Of a DNA stretch of 64,000 nucleotides, positions 1 to 9,460 are shown piece by piece. How positions within the stretch are numbered: the stretch's first letter is position 1; each line of letters begins with the position of its first letter. Position numbers and translations under genes: made by a program. Under the pieces are notes generated by a model. The model was not told where the DNA came from and searched no databases. It was given only the letters and a program-made list of their open reading frames with translations. Source of the stretch: an uncultured Pseudothermotoga sp. (lineage in GTDB: Bacteria; Thermotogota; Thermotogae; Thermotogales; DSM-5069); the NCBI GenBank assembly GCA_937995655.1, contig CALKJI010000005.1:124001-188000 (forward strand), given 5' to 3'.

Positions 1-572
1 TCAAAGGCTCTCTCTATAACCTTTGGCGGTACCATGTCCACAGTGAGACTTCCAACAAGCAGAAGCTTCGCACCAAGGTCTGTACTCCAAAGGTCTGGTA
101 GAAGTAAGCCCGGTGTATCCAATACTTTGAATTTATCGGCAACAGAAAACCACTGTATACCTTTTGTTATACCAGGTATCGCGCCAACTTGAGCCGATTT
201 GGTTCCTTTCAATTTATTTATGAAGGTCGATTTTCCAACATTTGGGACGCCCACAACTATGACGAAACCATTTCTTTGAACAAATTTTGTTATGAATTCG
301 ATAACTTTTTCTCTCTGAGTATATTTGTTGAAAAGGAAGACCTGTTCATTCAATTTTTCAAAAAATTCTTTCCAGAGAATCACTCCATCATCGAGAGCCA
401 GATCTGATTTCGTCATGACTATAACACTTTTCTTTGCTTTGATAGGATTCCTGCTGTAGGAACGGGTGGCAGCTGGAGCCCTTGCATCCAGTAATTCAAC
501 GACTAGATCAATATTTTTCCTGAGGCGTTCTATCAATTTTGAAGCCTTTGCCATGTGCCCGGGGTACCACAT
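1..572 (-). CDS. rbgA: RbgA/YlqF-type circularly permuted ribosome biogenesis GTPase (3' end cut by window)
   Basis: GTPase of the YlqF/RbgA family, which helps late assembly of the large ribosomal subunit in the cytoplasm. The GTPase motifs occur in permuted order: TKSD (G4-like) at residues 54-57 comes before the Walker A motif GVPNVGKS at about 108-115 and DTPG (G3) at about 152-155. This order is diagnostic of the cpGTPase group. The ATG at 572 is preceded by an AGGAGG ribosome binding site, and the N-terminus MWYPGHMAKA is typical of the family. About 190 codons are present; the C-terminal RNA-binding part lies beyond base 1. It is divergent from glgD. Confidence 0.93.
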   Translation of the reverse strand, partial: MWYPGHMAKASKLIERLRKNIDLVVELLDARAPAATRSYSRNPIKAKKSVIVMTKSDLALDDGVILWKEFFEKLNEQVFLFNKYTQREKVIEFITKFVQRNGFVIVVGVPNVGKSTFINKLKGTKSAQVGAIPGITKGIQWFSVADKFKVLDTPGLLLPDLWSTDLGAKLLLVGSLTVDMVPPKVIERAF

Positions 573-592
573 CGGGAAAACCTCCTTTAAAA

Positions 593-621
593 TTGTATAC
601 CAATATGTGTTTTTCTATACT
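593..621 (+). promoter_or_regulatory. Putative sigma-A-type promoter for glgD-glgC
   Basis: TTGTAT at 593-598 and TATACT at 616-621 are separated by 17 bases. They lie in the 80-base divergent gap between rbgA and glgD, upstream of the GGAGGGG ribosome binding site of glgD. The -35 box is only a partial match. Confidence 0.4.
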
Positions 622-652
622 CAGATGATAGAATTAAATTGGAGGGGTTTTC

Positions 653-1759
653 TTGAGAATTCTGGGTTTGATTCTTGCCGGAGGCCATAGTGAATCTCTT
701 CGTTCACTCGTTGCAAAGCGAGCCAGTGCAGCCTTACCTGTTTTCGGCAAGTACCGAGCCATCGATTTCACTCTAAGCAATATGGTCAACGCAGGGATCA
801 GAAAGGTTGGTGTTCTGACTCAGTACAATCCCCGTAGCCTGATGGACCACCTTGGTTCTGGTAAGGAGTGGGATCTTGACAGAAAAAACGGAGGACTGTT
901 CATATTACAGCCGTACGTTAGCCAAGAGGGATCTTACTGGTACAAGGGGACAGCTGATGCAATATTTCAAAATATGACACTGCTCAGAAGAGGAGAGGAA
1001 GACTACATTCTGATTGGCTCGGGTGATCATATTTATAAAATAGACTTTTCTCGAGTCTTTGATTTTCATCTTTCGAACGATGCTGATATAACGCTTTTGG
1101 TAAAAGAATTAGATGATACCTATAATTTGTCACAGTATGGAATAGTCGAATTATCTGGAAATCGGATAACCAATATAGAGGAAAAACCACAAAAACCCAA
1201 GACAAACATAGGTTTTCTTGGGATCTATTTTATGAATAAGTATCTTCTCATGGAGCTTTTGTACAACTATGTCACAAAGGGCGAAACGGATCTTCTGAGC
1301 ATTGTAACCTCACAGTTGGATAGATTGAGGGTTTGTGGATATCTTTTCAACGGGTATTGGAGAAATGTGAAAAAGGGAATTGATGAATACTTTCGTATAA
1401 ATATGGATGGTTTGAAAAAAGAAGTGCGCGAGGAACTCTTTTACAAGTATGGCAAGATTTACACAAAATTGAAGGATCTTCCACCACCTAAGATTGGCAG
1501 CACTGCAATCGTGAAAAATTCCATATTGTCTGATGGTTGTATCGTCAATGGAACTGTAGAGAACTCCATATTGTTCAGGGGAGTCTATGTAAAAGCCGGT
1601 GCTACAATTGTAAACTCTGTTATAATGCAGGATACTGTTATTGAAGAAGGGGCAATCGTCAAAAACGCCGTCCTTGATAAGGAAGTCCTCATAAGACAAG
1701 AATCACGCCTTGTGGGCAGAGATTCTATAGCCATTTTGGAAAAAAGAGCAGTGCTCTGA
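653..1759 (+). CDS. glgD: Glucose-1-phosphate adenylyltransferase, GlgD-type subunit
   Basis: Homologue of ADP-glucose pyrophosphorylase, 368 aa, with an N-terminal nucleotidyltransferase domain and a C-terminal left-handed beta-helix of hexapeptide-like repeats (about residues 285-355). The N-terminal signature is degraded: the GGxGxRL of the catalytic subunit reads GGHSESL, and the RAKPAVP-like motif reads RASAALP. As in Gram-positive GlgD, this suggests a non-catalytic or regulatory partner for GlgC, which follows at once. The TTG start at 653 has a GGAGGGG ribosome binding site about seven bases upstream. Role: glycogen synthesis, modulating ADP-glucose production. Confidence 0.9.
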   Translation: MRILGLILAGGHSESLRSLVAKRASAALPVFGKYRAIDFTLSNMVNAGIRKVGVLTQYNPRSLMDHLGSGKEWDLDRKNGGLFILQPYVSQEGSYWYKGTADAIFQNMTLLRRGEEDYILIGSGDHIYKIDFSRVFDFHLSNDADITLLVKELDDTYNLSQYGIVELSGNRITNIEEKPQKPKTNIGFLGIYFMNKYLLMELLYNYVTKGETDLLSIVTSQLDRLRVCGYLFNGYWRNVKKGIDEYFRINMDGLKKEVREELFYKYGKIYTKLKDLPPPKIGSTAIVKNSILSDGCIVNGTVENSILFRGVYVKAGATIVNSVIMQDTVIEEGAIVKNAVLDKEVLIRQESRLVGRDSIAILEKRAVL

Positions 1760-1769
1760 GGTGGTTAAG

Positions 1770-3032
1770 ATGAGGAATGTTCTTGCGCTTATTCTTGCTG
1801 GAGGGCATGGTAAGAGGTTAGGTATCCTAACAGAAAAGATAGCAAAGCCAGCAGTACCATTTGGGGGTAAGTACCGATTGATTGATTTCACTTTAAGTAA
1901 CTGTGTGAATTCTGGGATCTACCAAGTGGGTGTTCTCACGCAGTATCGCCCTCATCTACTCAATAATCACATTAACATTGGCAGACCTTGGGATCTGGAC
2001 AGAAAGAAAGGTGGAGTTACCATACTGCCACCGTATCTTGGTGGTGTCTCAGGTTGGTATAAGGGCACAGCGAATGCGGTTTATCAGAACATAGAATACA
2101 TAGAATCATACAATCCAGATTTTGTAATAATTTTGTCTGGTGATCACGTCTATGCAATGGATTACAACGATATAATAGATTTTCACATATTAAAAGGTGC
2201 GGACGGTACCATCGCTTGTATAGAGGTACCCATAGAAGAGGCCAATAGGTTTGGCATTATGATAACAAATCTGGAGCACAAGATTGTTGATTTTGAAGAA
2301 AAACCAGCTCAACCTAGGTCAAATCTTGCATCTCTTGGAATATACGTTTTCAACTGGAGATTTCTCAAAGAATATCTCATCGAAGATGAAGCGGACCAAT
2401 CGAGCACGCATGATTTTGGCCATGATGTGATACCGAAGATGATCAAAGATAATCGAAAAATATATGCCTACAGGTTCAGCGGTTACTGGAGGGATGTTGG
2501 TACAATTAAGTCGTATTGGGAAAGTAATCTTGAACTAACAAGACCCATTCCACCTCTCAATTTGTATGATCGCCATTGGCGTTTTTATACGCAAACCGAA
2601 GAGATGCCCCCAGCATACTGCGCATCATCGTCCAGGATCGTAAACTCAATCATCAGTGAAGGATGCGAAATTCATGGGATCGTTGAAAATAGCGTTATCT
2701 TTCAGGGAGTATACATCGGTGAAAATACGGTTGTCAAAAACAGTGTTATTATGACGGGAACCTGTATCGAAAGAGATTGTCTGATTTCTGACACTATTGT
2801 AGCTGAGCGTGTAACTATTCAAGAGCGAGTGACAATAGGTAAAGGTGAACCAGCACCCAGCCGATTAGATGAGGAGGTCTACACGGACCACATAAGTGTG
2901 ATAGGAATGTATTCAAAAATACCAGCAGGTGTCATAATTGGGAAAAATTGTGTTATTGGAATCGGAGTTACGGAGAGGGATTTTGAACTGTCAAACATCG
3001 AATCAGGTGGGTATGTCCTACATAGGGAGTGA
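1770..3032 (+). CDS. glgC: Glucose-1-phosphate adenylyltransferase catalytic subunit
   Basis: Makes ADP-glucose from ATP and glucose-1-phosphate, the committed step of bacterial glycogen synthesis. The intact signature [20 protein letters not shown] is followed by [29 protein letters not shown] (metal/substrate site) and the C-terminal beta-helix are also present. The frame is open from a GTG at 1761, but the ATG at 1770 is preferred because GAGGTGG lies just upstream and the family begins MxNxxAxILAGG. It follows glgD with almost no gap, so the two are probably co-transcribed and form a GlgC/GlgD heteromer. Confidence 0.95.
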   Translation: MRNVLALILAGGHGKRLGILTEKIAKPAVPFGGKYRLIDFTLSNCVNSGIYQVGVLTQYRPHLLNNHINIGRPWDLDRKKGGVTILPPYLGGVSGWYKGTANAVYQNIEYIESYNPDFVIILSGDHVYAMDYNDIIDFHILKGADGTIACIEVPIEEANRFGIMITNLEHKIVDFEEKPAQPRSNLASLGIYVFNWRFLKEYLIEDEADQSSTHDFGHDVIPKMIKDNRKIYAYRFSGYWRDVGTIKSYWESNLELTRPIPPLNLYDRHWRFYTQTEEMPPAYCASSSRIVNSIISEGCEIHGIVENSVIFQGVYIGENTVVKNSVIMTGTCIERDCLISDTIVAERVTIQERVTIGKGEPAPSRLDEEVYTDHISVIGMYSKIPAGVIIGKNCVIGIGVTERDFELSNIESGGYVLHRE

Positions 3033-3038
3033 ACGTTC

Positions 3039-4082
3039 TTGGATTTTTACTTTGTAAAGTACCGTCTGAAGAGTCGTGTAACTGCAGAAGAAGGCATCGG
3101 ATTTTTCTTTGGAAAGGCTAACGAACAACCTGAATACGATTTAGTAATCGTGCCCAGTAGATATTCAAATTATCTGAATGTGGACCTACTCTCTGAATAT
3201 GCAAGTTTCATCAAAGCTTTTGGCGAGATGAAAAACAAGATTTTCGCCCAGATTCCGGAGAGTTCTGATCTATCGCGAGAGTTTTTGAATCATCTTTCAA
3301 GTTACATCTCGCGCAAGGGTTCTCAAATTTTCGGTGCCGAGATCACTGCGGCCGTTCAAGATAAAGATGCAGATCTTGTTCAATACATTGTCTCAGAAAT
3401 TTTCAAGGATTGGGCACCCAAGATCGAAGTTGTCGTTGACTTTAAACAGGTGAGCTATGAAGAGATCTCTGCAGAGAATTTCATGCAACTGTGGGAACAA
3501 TTCGACGATGAAGGTTTAGCTGAGTTTCTCAAAAGACCTGATATAGCAAACCTTCCAGAAATTTTTCCACTCGTGGATCCAATAAAGGGTAGAACGATTG
3601 CTGATTTTGATCTTGGTGATCCATTGTTCTTCGTTGTCTTGAATGTCAGAAATCAGGAAAACCTTGAAAAATTGAAAAGTCTTTATCCCAAACATTTTTC
3701 AGAGAAGGGTAATATCATGCCGCTGGCAGGGACTCTTGTGGGAAAGGAGTTGTTGAAAGGAAAAAAACAGGAATATTTTCTTATAAAAGTTGATGCAGGC
3801 GGAGGTATTTTGACTAGAGGCATCGTTCCAAAATCTGTGAAGGTCATGTCAGAACAGAATAGGTTCGAAGAAAAAATCAATACCATGCAGCAGCAAAAAT
3901 GGGAAGATAAAATATCTGAGATGGTACAAGAAACTGGTTTAACGAAAACTACAACCGCGCAGGCACATCGTACGAAATCTTTGCATGAATCTACTGGGTC
4001 TGATTTTCTCCTGGCTTTCTTGATGACACTAATGGTTCTAGGAATCATTCTGATAGTATCGTACTTTCTCACGCAGTTTTGA
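3039..4082 (+). CDS. Unknown protein with a C-terminal membrane anchor
   Basis: 347 aa; no function recognised. TTG start at 3039, six bases after the glgC stop, with GGGAG just upstream inside the end of glgC. Most of the chain is soluble-looking, mixed alpha/beta and acidic. A Q/E/K-rich region (about 280-315) precedes one hydrophobic segment at about residues 324-345, so the protein is probably a tail-anchored membrane protein with its bulk in the cytoplasm. Its place between glgC and the Rnf cluster suggests co-transcription, but this gives no direct clue to function. Confidence 0.75.
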   Translation: MDFYFVKYRLKSRVTAEEGIGFFFGKANEQPEYDLVIVPSRYSNYLNVDLLSEYASFIKAFGEMKNKIFAQIPESSDLSREFLNHLSSYISRKGSQIFGAEITAAVQDKDADLVQYIVSEIFKDWAPKIEVVVDFKQVSYEEISAENFMQLWEQFDDEGLAEFLKRPDIANLPEIFPLVDPIKGRTIADFDLGDPLFFVVLNVRNQENLEKLKSLYPKHFSEKGNIMPLAGTLVGKELLKGKKQEYFLIKVDAGGGILTRGIVPKSVKVMSEQNRFEEKINTMQQQKWEDKISEMVQETGLTKTTTAQAHRTKSLHESTGSDFLLAFLMTLMVLGIILIVSYFLTQF

Positions 4083-4138
4083 TAGATTTTTCTTAATTCA
4101 GAAGAATTTAAAGATTGATCATGTCGAGGTAAGAATTC

Positions 4139-4423
4139 ATGAAGGGATTTCTAATTTTAGATACGGTTATCGGCTTGTTACTTATTAGCATGATAGCGGC
4201 CATGACTTTTTCGACTGTTTCACATCAAAGAAAGCTTATACAAAAGGCTTATGAAATAGATCTGGCAAAACGTACTGTTATCAACCTACTGGTTAGGGAA
4301 ATCGTCAATGCAGAGATTCCCGATAAAGTAAACGGTTTTGACATACAATTTTCAGGTGGTAAGATTGAGTTGAAGTCTTATGAAAAAGTGTATATCTATG
4401 AAGCCGGAGATGATAAAAATTGA
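4139..4423 (+). CDS. Pilin-like / pseudopilin-like small protein
   Basis: 94 aa, beginning MKGFLILDTVIGLLLISMIA. This resembles a type IV prepilin N-terminus: a very short leader ending in Gly, then Phe, then one hydrophobic helix (about residues 4-24) followed by a charged extension. The usual Glu at mature position +5 is Asp here. The rest (about 70 residues) is too short for a full pilin headgroup, so it may be a minor pseudopilin or a pilin-like membrane protein. The stop overlaps the TTG start of the radical SAM gene, implying translational coupling. The assignment rests on the N-terminal pattern only. Confidence 0.6.
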   Translation: MKGFLILDTVIGLLLISMIAAMTFSTVSHQRKLIQKAYEIDLAKRTVINLLVREIVNAEIPDKVNGFDIQFSGGKIELKSYEKVYIYEAGDDKN

Positions 4424-5325
4424 TAGTCAGGGCATCGGTTGGAACACTGTACAAACTGAGATCGAAGAAAACTTCAATTTTTGATCTAAAGACAGCATAT
4501 TTGATGCTTGATGGGAGATGTCAATTCAATTGTTTATACTGTACACATGCCTCAATGTCCAAGACAGATCACAAATTCTTGAGCCGTGTGATCTGGGAGG
4601 AAGTTGACTCTGGAGAAATCATGGAACTGATTAAAAAAAGTGATTTCAAAAGAGTTTGCCTTCAGACTGTTTCTTATGAAGGTTACCAGGAACATTTGAA
4701 AGATTTATTAGTAGAGTTGAAAAAAACTAACATTGCAGTCTCTGTATCCGTTCGTGCAAGAACCTTGGAGGAAGTAGCTGAATATTTCGAACTCGGTGCA
4801 GATAGAGTCAGTATAGCCTTAGATGTGGCGAGTGAAGGTCTATTTTCAAGGATAAGAGGTGGAAATTTTCAACAGGCAGTACAGCTACTTGTCGACTCCT
4901 CAAATTCCTTCCCTGGAAAAATCTCAACTCATATAATTGTTGGCTTGGGTGAAACAGATTTGGAAGTACTCGATCTAATGAAAAAAATGCATGAGTTAGG
5001 TGTACAGGTAGCTCTATTTGCCTTCACACCAATGAAAGGAACGGCATTGTCAGATGCCAAAAGACCCTCGATCGAAAGATACAGAAGGATTCAGTTGGCA
5101 CGCTATTTGATATTTACTGATAGAGAAGATTCTATTGTTCTTTACAATGATCAAATAGTTGGTTTCAAGCAAGTACCGGCCGAAGCTAACAATGCATTTT
5201 TAACAAGTGGCTGCCCAGACTGTACAAGACCATACTACAACGAAAGACCTGGCGAGCCACTTTACAATGTACATTCCAAAGAACTTCTCAAAAGTGTTGA
5301 TGTCATGCGGGAGGTGAAATGGTGA
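4420..5325 (+). CDS. Radical SAM protein, biotin-synthase-related group
   Basis: 301 aa. The CxxxCxxC motif (Cys34, 38, 41 in CQFNCLYC) binds the [4Fe-4S] cluster that cleaves S-adenosylmethionine. The TIM-barrel-like remainder includes a glycine-rich HIIVGLGETD strand. A second Cys pair near the C-terminus (GCPDCTRP, about residues 263-270) may bind an auxiliary metal or cluster. It overlaps the upstream pilin-like gene by four bases (TTG start), and rnfC starts inside its 3' end. The substrate is unknown. The position directly before rnfC is compatible with a role in cofactor or lipid maturation, which is inference. Confidence 0.8.
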   Translation: MIVRASVGTLYKLRSKKTSIFDLKTAYLMLDGRCQFNCLYCTHASMSKTDHKFLSRVIWEEVDSGEIMELIKKSDFKRVCLQTVSYEGYQEHLKDLLVELKKTNIAVSVSVRARTLEEVAEYFELGADRVSIALDVASEGLFSRIRGGNFQQAVQLLVDSSNSFPGKISTHIIVGLGETDLEVLDLMKKMHELGVQVALFAFTPMKGTALSDAKRPSIERYRRIQLARYLIFTDREDSIVLYNDQIVGFKQVPAEANNAFLTSGCPDCTRPYYNERPGEPLYNVHSKELLKSVDVMREVKW

Positions 5326-6635
5326 GGTTGCTGACTTTTAAAGGGGGTATTCACCCACCAGAAAAGAAAGAGTTGGCGAAAGAGGAAAAATTACACTATC
5401 TTGATCCACCAGAAACTGTTTACGTCTTCCTTTCGAACCATGCAGGAGCACCTGCTAAGTGTGTTGTGAAAGAGAACGACCAGGTAAAGACAGGACAAGT
5501 GATTGGAGAGCCTGGTGGTTTTATATCAGCATATGTTCACTCTCCCATTACCGGTTTTGTGAAAAAGATAGACAAACTTTATCATCCCATACAAGGTAGG
5601 CCAATGGAAGCGGTGGTCATACAGAAAACTTCCCATGACGAATGGCAGTATTTGGAACATTCCGATTGGGAGGATCTTACCAAAGAGAAGCTTCTGGAGA
5701 TAATTAAGAAAGCTGGTATAGTTGGTCTGGGCGGGGCAATGTTTCCCACACATGTCAAACTTTCTCCTCCTCCTGAAAAGAAGATAGACACCTTCATAGT
5801 CAATGCCGCCGAATGTGAACCTTATCTATCGGTCGATCATAGACTGATGCTGGAAAGATCCCAAGATTTGATTTTGGGTATCAAGATAGTTATGAAAATA
5901 CTGCAAGTTCAAAGGGCATATATTGGCATTGAATCGAACAAAATTGATGCATACGAGCAATTGAAAAGTGTTTTGAATTCCGATGATATAGAATTGAAGC
6001 TTTTGAGGACCAAGTATCCTCAAGGGGCTGAAAAACAGCTCATATACGCCATCAATGGAAGAAAAGTACCCGTTGGTGGTCTCCCCATGGATGTAGGTAC
6101 TGTGGTACAAAATGTGCAGACCGTTATTGCAATAAAAGAAGCCGTGGTAGACAGGAAACCACTTATCCAAAGGGGTATAACGATAAGTGGTGAAGGTGTC
6201 AATAAACCAATCAATGTTGTAGCAAGGATAGGTACTACGGTGGAAGAACTTCTAAAATATGCCCAGGGAATGAAAGAAGATGCAGATAGGGTGATCTTAG
6301 GTGGGCCGATGACTGGTATAGCTATTAATAGACTCGATATACCTGTTATGAAGGGTACGAGTGGAATAACGGTGCTCTTGAAAGAAAAAGAGTATATCCA
6401 AAAAGCTTGTATTAGATGCACAAAGTGTGTCTCCGCTTGTCCAGTTGGGTTACAGCCTTACTTACTGTATTTGCTTGCAAACAAAAGAAAGTATGACGAT
6501 GCCGTCGATGAAGGATTACTCAGCTGTATTGAGTGTGGTTCTTGTGCGTACGTATGCCCTTCGAAGATAGAACATGTGCGAGCCATTAAACTCGCCAAGA
6601 AGGTTTATCAAGCTCTGAGAGGTGGTAAAAAATGA
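5319..6635 (+). CDS. rnfC: Rnf complex subunit C (NADH/FMN and Fe-S subunit)
   Basis: 438 aa peripheral subunit of the Rnf ion-translocating ferredoxin:NAD+ oxidoreductase. The sandwich hybrid region at about 30-100 precedes a glycine-rich GLGGAMFPTHVKL loop (about 135-147) and NAAECEPYLSVDHR, the Nqo1-like FMN/NAD region. Two C-terminal [4Fe-4S] motifs follow: CIRCTKC...CP from about Cys364 and CIECGSC...CP from about Cys403. The ATG lies in GGGAGGTGAAATGG and overlaps the upstream stop. First gene of rnfCDGEAB; it probably exchanges electrons with NAD(H). Confidence 0.96.
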   Translation: MVRLLTFKGGIHPPEKKELAKEEKLHYLDPPETVYVFLSNHAGAPAKCVVKENDQVKTGQVIGEPGGFISAYVHSPITGFVKKIDKLYHPIQGRPMEAVVIQKTSHDEWQYLEHSDWEDLTKEKLLEIIKKAGIVGLGGAMFPTHVKLSPPPEKKIDTFIVNAAECEPYLSVDHRLMLERSQDLILGIKIVMKILQVQRAYIGIESNKIDAYEQLKSVLNSDDIELKLLRTKYPQGAEKQLIYAINGRKVPVGGLPMDVGTVVQNVQTVIAIKEAVVDRKPLIQRGITISGEGVNKPINVVARIGTTVEELLKYAQGMKEDADRVILGGPMTGIAINRLDIPVMKGTSGITVLLKEKEYIQKACIRCTKCVSACPVGLQPYLLYLLANKRKYDDAVDEGLLSCIECGSCAYVCPSKIEHVRAIKLAKKVYQALRGGKK

Positions 6636-7606
6636 AATTAACTGTTAAAGATGCACCGCACATAAGAAGTGAAGATAGTGTTAGAAGCATTATGATCGAT
6701 GTCTTAATTGCGCTTGTTCCAGCCGTTGCTGGGGCGGCTCTATTTTTTGGCTGGTATGCACTCTTTTTGTGTCTTTTTGGAGCCTTTGTTGCCGAGATGA
6801 TCGAGTGGTTCATAGTTAAATTTCTACGAAAACAAAAAGATTTCGTACCTGATTTTAGTGCCGCAGTGACTGGAGTTTTGCTCGCTATGAACCTTCCTCC
6901 AACTGCTCCATGGTGGCTTTTGCTTATTGGCATATTAATAGCGATAGGCGTTGCAAAGCAGGCGTTCGGTGGCATAGGTCAGAATATATTCAACCCGGCA
7001 CTCGTCGGAAGGGTCTTTCTTTTGATATCATTTCCAACACTCATGACAAGGTGGATCAATCCAATTCTATCTTTTTCGAAGTCTCCATGGGATGTTTTAA
7101 CCTCAGCTACACCACTGGGTGTTTTAAAACAACAAGGACTAACTCAAGCTTTGAGTAATTTCAGTTATGCCAACCTTTTTTTTGGCAACATAGGCGGATG
7201 TGTAGGTGAGACAAGTGTACTCTTGTTGATCATTGGGTTTGTATATTTGTTTTACAAGAGAAGAGTCAATCCCATTATTCCACTCACTTACATAGGGACG
7301 GTCTTTTTACTCTCAGCTTTGTTCTATTTTATAAACGCCGATAAGTTTGGTACACCCTTATTTCACATCCTCAGCGGGGGACTCTTCCTTGGAGCATTGT
7401 TCATGGCTACAGATATGGTCACAAGTCCAATGACTCTTAAGGGCCAAGCGGTTTTTGGCTTGGGGTGTGGACTTGTTACGATGATCATACGATATTTTGC
7501 AGGTTATCCAGAAGGTGTGTCTTTGGCAATATTGCTCATGAATGCCCTGACTCCCCTGATAGATCGTGCCTTCAAGCCAAAGATTTTTGGAGAGGTGAAA
7601 CCATGA
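6632..7606 (+). CDS. rnfD: Rnf complex subunit D (flavinylated membrane subunit)
   Basis: 324 aa polytopic membrane protein of the RnfD/NqrB family. The motif D154-V-L-T-S-A-T160 matches the flavin transferase (ApbE) recognition pattern, so Thr160 probably carries covalent FMN. About nine to ten hydrophobic segments are visible, ending in the conserved LMNALTPLIDR. It starts four bases before the rnfC stop and ends in an ATGA overlap with rnfG. No apbE gene is seen in this window, so the FMN transferase must lie elsewhere. Confidence 0.96.
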   Translation: MKLTVKDAPHIRSEDSVRSIMIDVLIALVPAVAGAALFFGWYALFLCLFGAFVAEMIEWFIVKFLRKQKDFVPDFSAAVTGVLLAMNLPPTAPWWLLLIGILIAIGVAKQAFGGIGQNIFNPALVGRVFLLISFPTLMTRWINPILSFSKSPWDVLTSATPLGVLKQQGLTQALSNFSYANLFFGNIGGCVGETSVLLLIIGFVYLFYKRRVNPIIPLTYIGTVFLLSALFYFINADKFGTPLFHILSGGLFLGALFMATDMVTSPMTLKGQAVFGLGCGLVTMIIRYFAGYPEGVSLAILLMNALTPLIDRAFKPKIFGEVKP

Positions 7607-8271
7607 AAGAATACATAAGAAACGGTTTTATCTTGCTTATTTACTGCCTGGCAGCTGGTTTTGCTCTTGGCTTGGTCTATACTATTACGAAAGAGCGTAT
7701 CGCTATCACGGAGCTTGGAAAGAAATTTGAAGCGATAGAGGCTGTGTTGAAAGATGAGAGTGGAAAATATATAGTATCTTTAGAAAATATCAGAACAGTT
7801 GTTTCTCAGGTGAAGGATGAAACAAAGCAGATCTTCGAAGATGGTAAAGGTAAAGTTTACTCACCGGTCTATCAATTTAACTCGGAGTTGGGACCTGTTT
7901 ACGTTTTGAGTGCTTCAGCCATAGGTTATGGAGGAACAGTCTTGGTTGTGGCAAGTTTTGTGAAAAAATCTGACGGTTTCATGCTTTTCTCAATACGAGT
8001 GACAGATTATTCTCAAGAGACTCCAGGCCTTGGAGCGAAGATAGGTGAAGAGGATATTCAGAAACGATTCTATCCGATTGAACCATCTGCACTCCAAAAT
8101 GGCATTCATGTAGATAAAGATGCAAATGTGTCAGGTTTGTCCGTCGAAGAAGCAAAGGCGAAGGGAATCGCAAAGGTCAGCGATGTGATGACGGGTGCGA
8201 CGATTACTCCAAGAGCCGTTGCAAATGCTATCAACGCCATGCTTTCTTATTTAAGATCGGGGGTGAAGTAA
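7603..8271 (+). CDS. rnfG: Rnf complex subunit G (FMN-binding)
   Basis: 222 aa, one N-terminal membrane helix (about 8-28) and an extracytoplasmic FMN-binding domain. ETPGLGAKI is followed by D194-V-M-T-G-A-T200, the ApbE flavinylation motif with Thr200 as the probable FMN site. A longer open frame runs upstream to 7465, but the ATG at 7603 has GGAGAGGTGAAA before it and forms the ATGA overlap with rnfD, so it is the true start. Length and layout are normal for RnfG. Confidence 0.95.
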   Translation: MKEYIRNGFILLIYCLAAGFALGLVYTITKERIAITELGKKFEAIEAVLKDESGKYIVSLENIRTVVSQVKDETKQIFEDGKGKVYSPVYQFNSELGPVYVLSASAIGYGGTVLVVASFVKKSDGFMLFSIRVTDYSQETPGLGAKIGEEDIQKRFYPIEPSALQNGIHVDKDANVSGLSVEEAKAKGIAKVSDVMTGATITPRAVANAINAMLSYLRSGVK

Positions 8272-8879
8272 TGAATTCCCTGAAAGAGTTTACAAAAGGA
8301 TTTCTCAGAGAAAACCCGACCTATGTTCAAGTATTAGGGATGTGTCCGACTCTTGCTGTTACAACAAGTGCATTCAATGGTCTGGGAATGGGACTTGCCG
8401 CAACAAGTGTATTGGCCCTCTCTAATGTAGTGATCTCTATCATAAGAAAGAGTGTTCCTAAGAACCTTAGAATTCCTATTTTTATAACAGTCATAGCAAC
8501 CTTTGTTACCATACTTGATTTATTGATGCATGCTTTCACCTATGATCTTTGGAAAACTTTGGGGCTCTTCATACCGTTGATAGTAGTCAACTGCATAATC
8601 ATGGGACGTGCAGAGGCGTTTGCCTCCAAAAATGGTGTCTGGGCTGCTTTCTTGGACGGGCTTGGTATCGGTCTCGGATTTACAGGGTCTTTGGTTTTGC
8701 TGGGTACCGTAAGGGAGTTGCTTGGGAATGGAACCGTTTTTGGTTTAGAGCTTTGGGGCAAGGCATTCAATATCTTTGTCATGATACTCCCTCCAGGAGG
8801 TTACATGACCCTTGGACTCTTGGCCGCACTTTTTGCTTTCATTGGGTTGAAGCGTAAACAAAGAGGTGAACAGAAATGA
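8271..8879 (+). CDS. rnfE: Rnf complex subunit E
   Basis: 202 aa, six predicted membrane helices, RnfE/NqrD family. The conserved NPTYVQVLGMCPTLAVT near the N-terminus and NCIIMGRAEAFA in the middle contain the paired half-membrane cysteines that bind the membrane [2Fe-2S] cluster together with RnfA. The ATG shares its first base with the rnfG stop. It is co-translated in rnfCDGEAB and forms part of the ion channel and electron path across the membrane. Confidence 0.95.
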   Translation: MNSLKEFTKGFLRENPTYVQVLGMCPTLAVTTSAFNGLGMGLAATSVLALSNVVISIIRKSVPKNLRIPIFITVIATFVTILDLLMHAFTYDLWKTLGLFIPLIVVNCIIMGRAEAFASKNGVWAAFLDGLGIGLGFTGSLVLLGTVRELLGNGTVFGLELWGKAFNIFVMILPPGGYMTLGLLAALFAFIGLKRKQRGEQK

Positions 8880-9451
8880 GAGTCTTTTTAATACTCTTTT
8901 CTGCCCTATTGGTGAACAATTACGTCTTCATAAGATTTTTAGGGATCTGTCCATTCCTTGGAGTTTCAAAGAAGATGGACACAGCTGTGGGTATGGGATT
9001 TGCAGCCACCTTTGTACTGGTGATGTCGTCTGTGATTACGTGGTTGGTGAACAGGTTGCTCATTTCAATGGGACTAAGTTTTCTTCAGACTGTCGTATTC
9101 ATACTTGTTATAGCCACCTTTGTACAATTTGTTGAATTCTTTCTCAAGAAAAACAGTCCTGGACTTTACGAAGCTCTTGGAATCTATCTACCACTCATCA
9201 CAACAAACTGTATCATACTGGGAGTAGCGCTTCTGAATGCCCAAGCAAACTACTCTCTGCTTGAAGCGGTCTTTCATGCGCTTGGTGCAGGTTTGGGCTT
9301 CTTGCTTGCTCTGGTGGTTTTTGCTGGAATCAGAGAGAGGCTTGAACTTTATGACCTGCCAAAACCATTTGAAGGACTGCCGATAGCGCTGATACTCGCT
9401 TCTATAATTTCCATGTCATTTATGGGTTTTCAAGGCTTGATAAAACTGTGA
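8876..9451 (+). CDS. rnfA: Rnf complex subunit A
   Basis: 191 aa, six membrane helices in inverted topology relative to RnfE. Conserved FIRFLGICPFLGVSKK at about residues 18-33 and TTNCIILGVALLN in the middle hold the cysteines that complete the intramembrane cluster with RnfE. It overlaps rnfE by four bases (ATGA). Normal length for the RnfA/NqrE family. Confidence 0.95.
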   Translation: MRVFLILFSALLVNNYVFIRFLGICPFLGVSKKMDTAVGMGFAATFVLVMSSVITWLVNRLLISMGLSFLQTVVFILVIATFVQFVEFFLKKNSPGLYEALGIYLPLITTNCIILGVALLNAQANYSLLEAVFHALGAGLGFLLALVVFAGIRERLELYDLPKPFEGLPIALILASIISMSFMGFQGLIKL

Positions 9452-9460
9452 GGTGATAAA

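Noticed and set aside
1310-1699. Long minus-strand frame opposite glgD
   Set aside because: It is the complement of a conserved gene; composition is low-complexity and there is no ribosome binding site.
7465-7602. N-terminal extension of rnfG
   Set aside because: It overlaps rnfD coding sequence; the ATG at 7603 has a ribosome binding site and gives the usual RnfG N-terminus.
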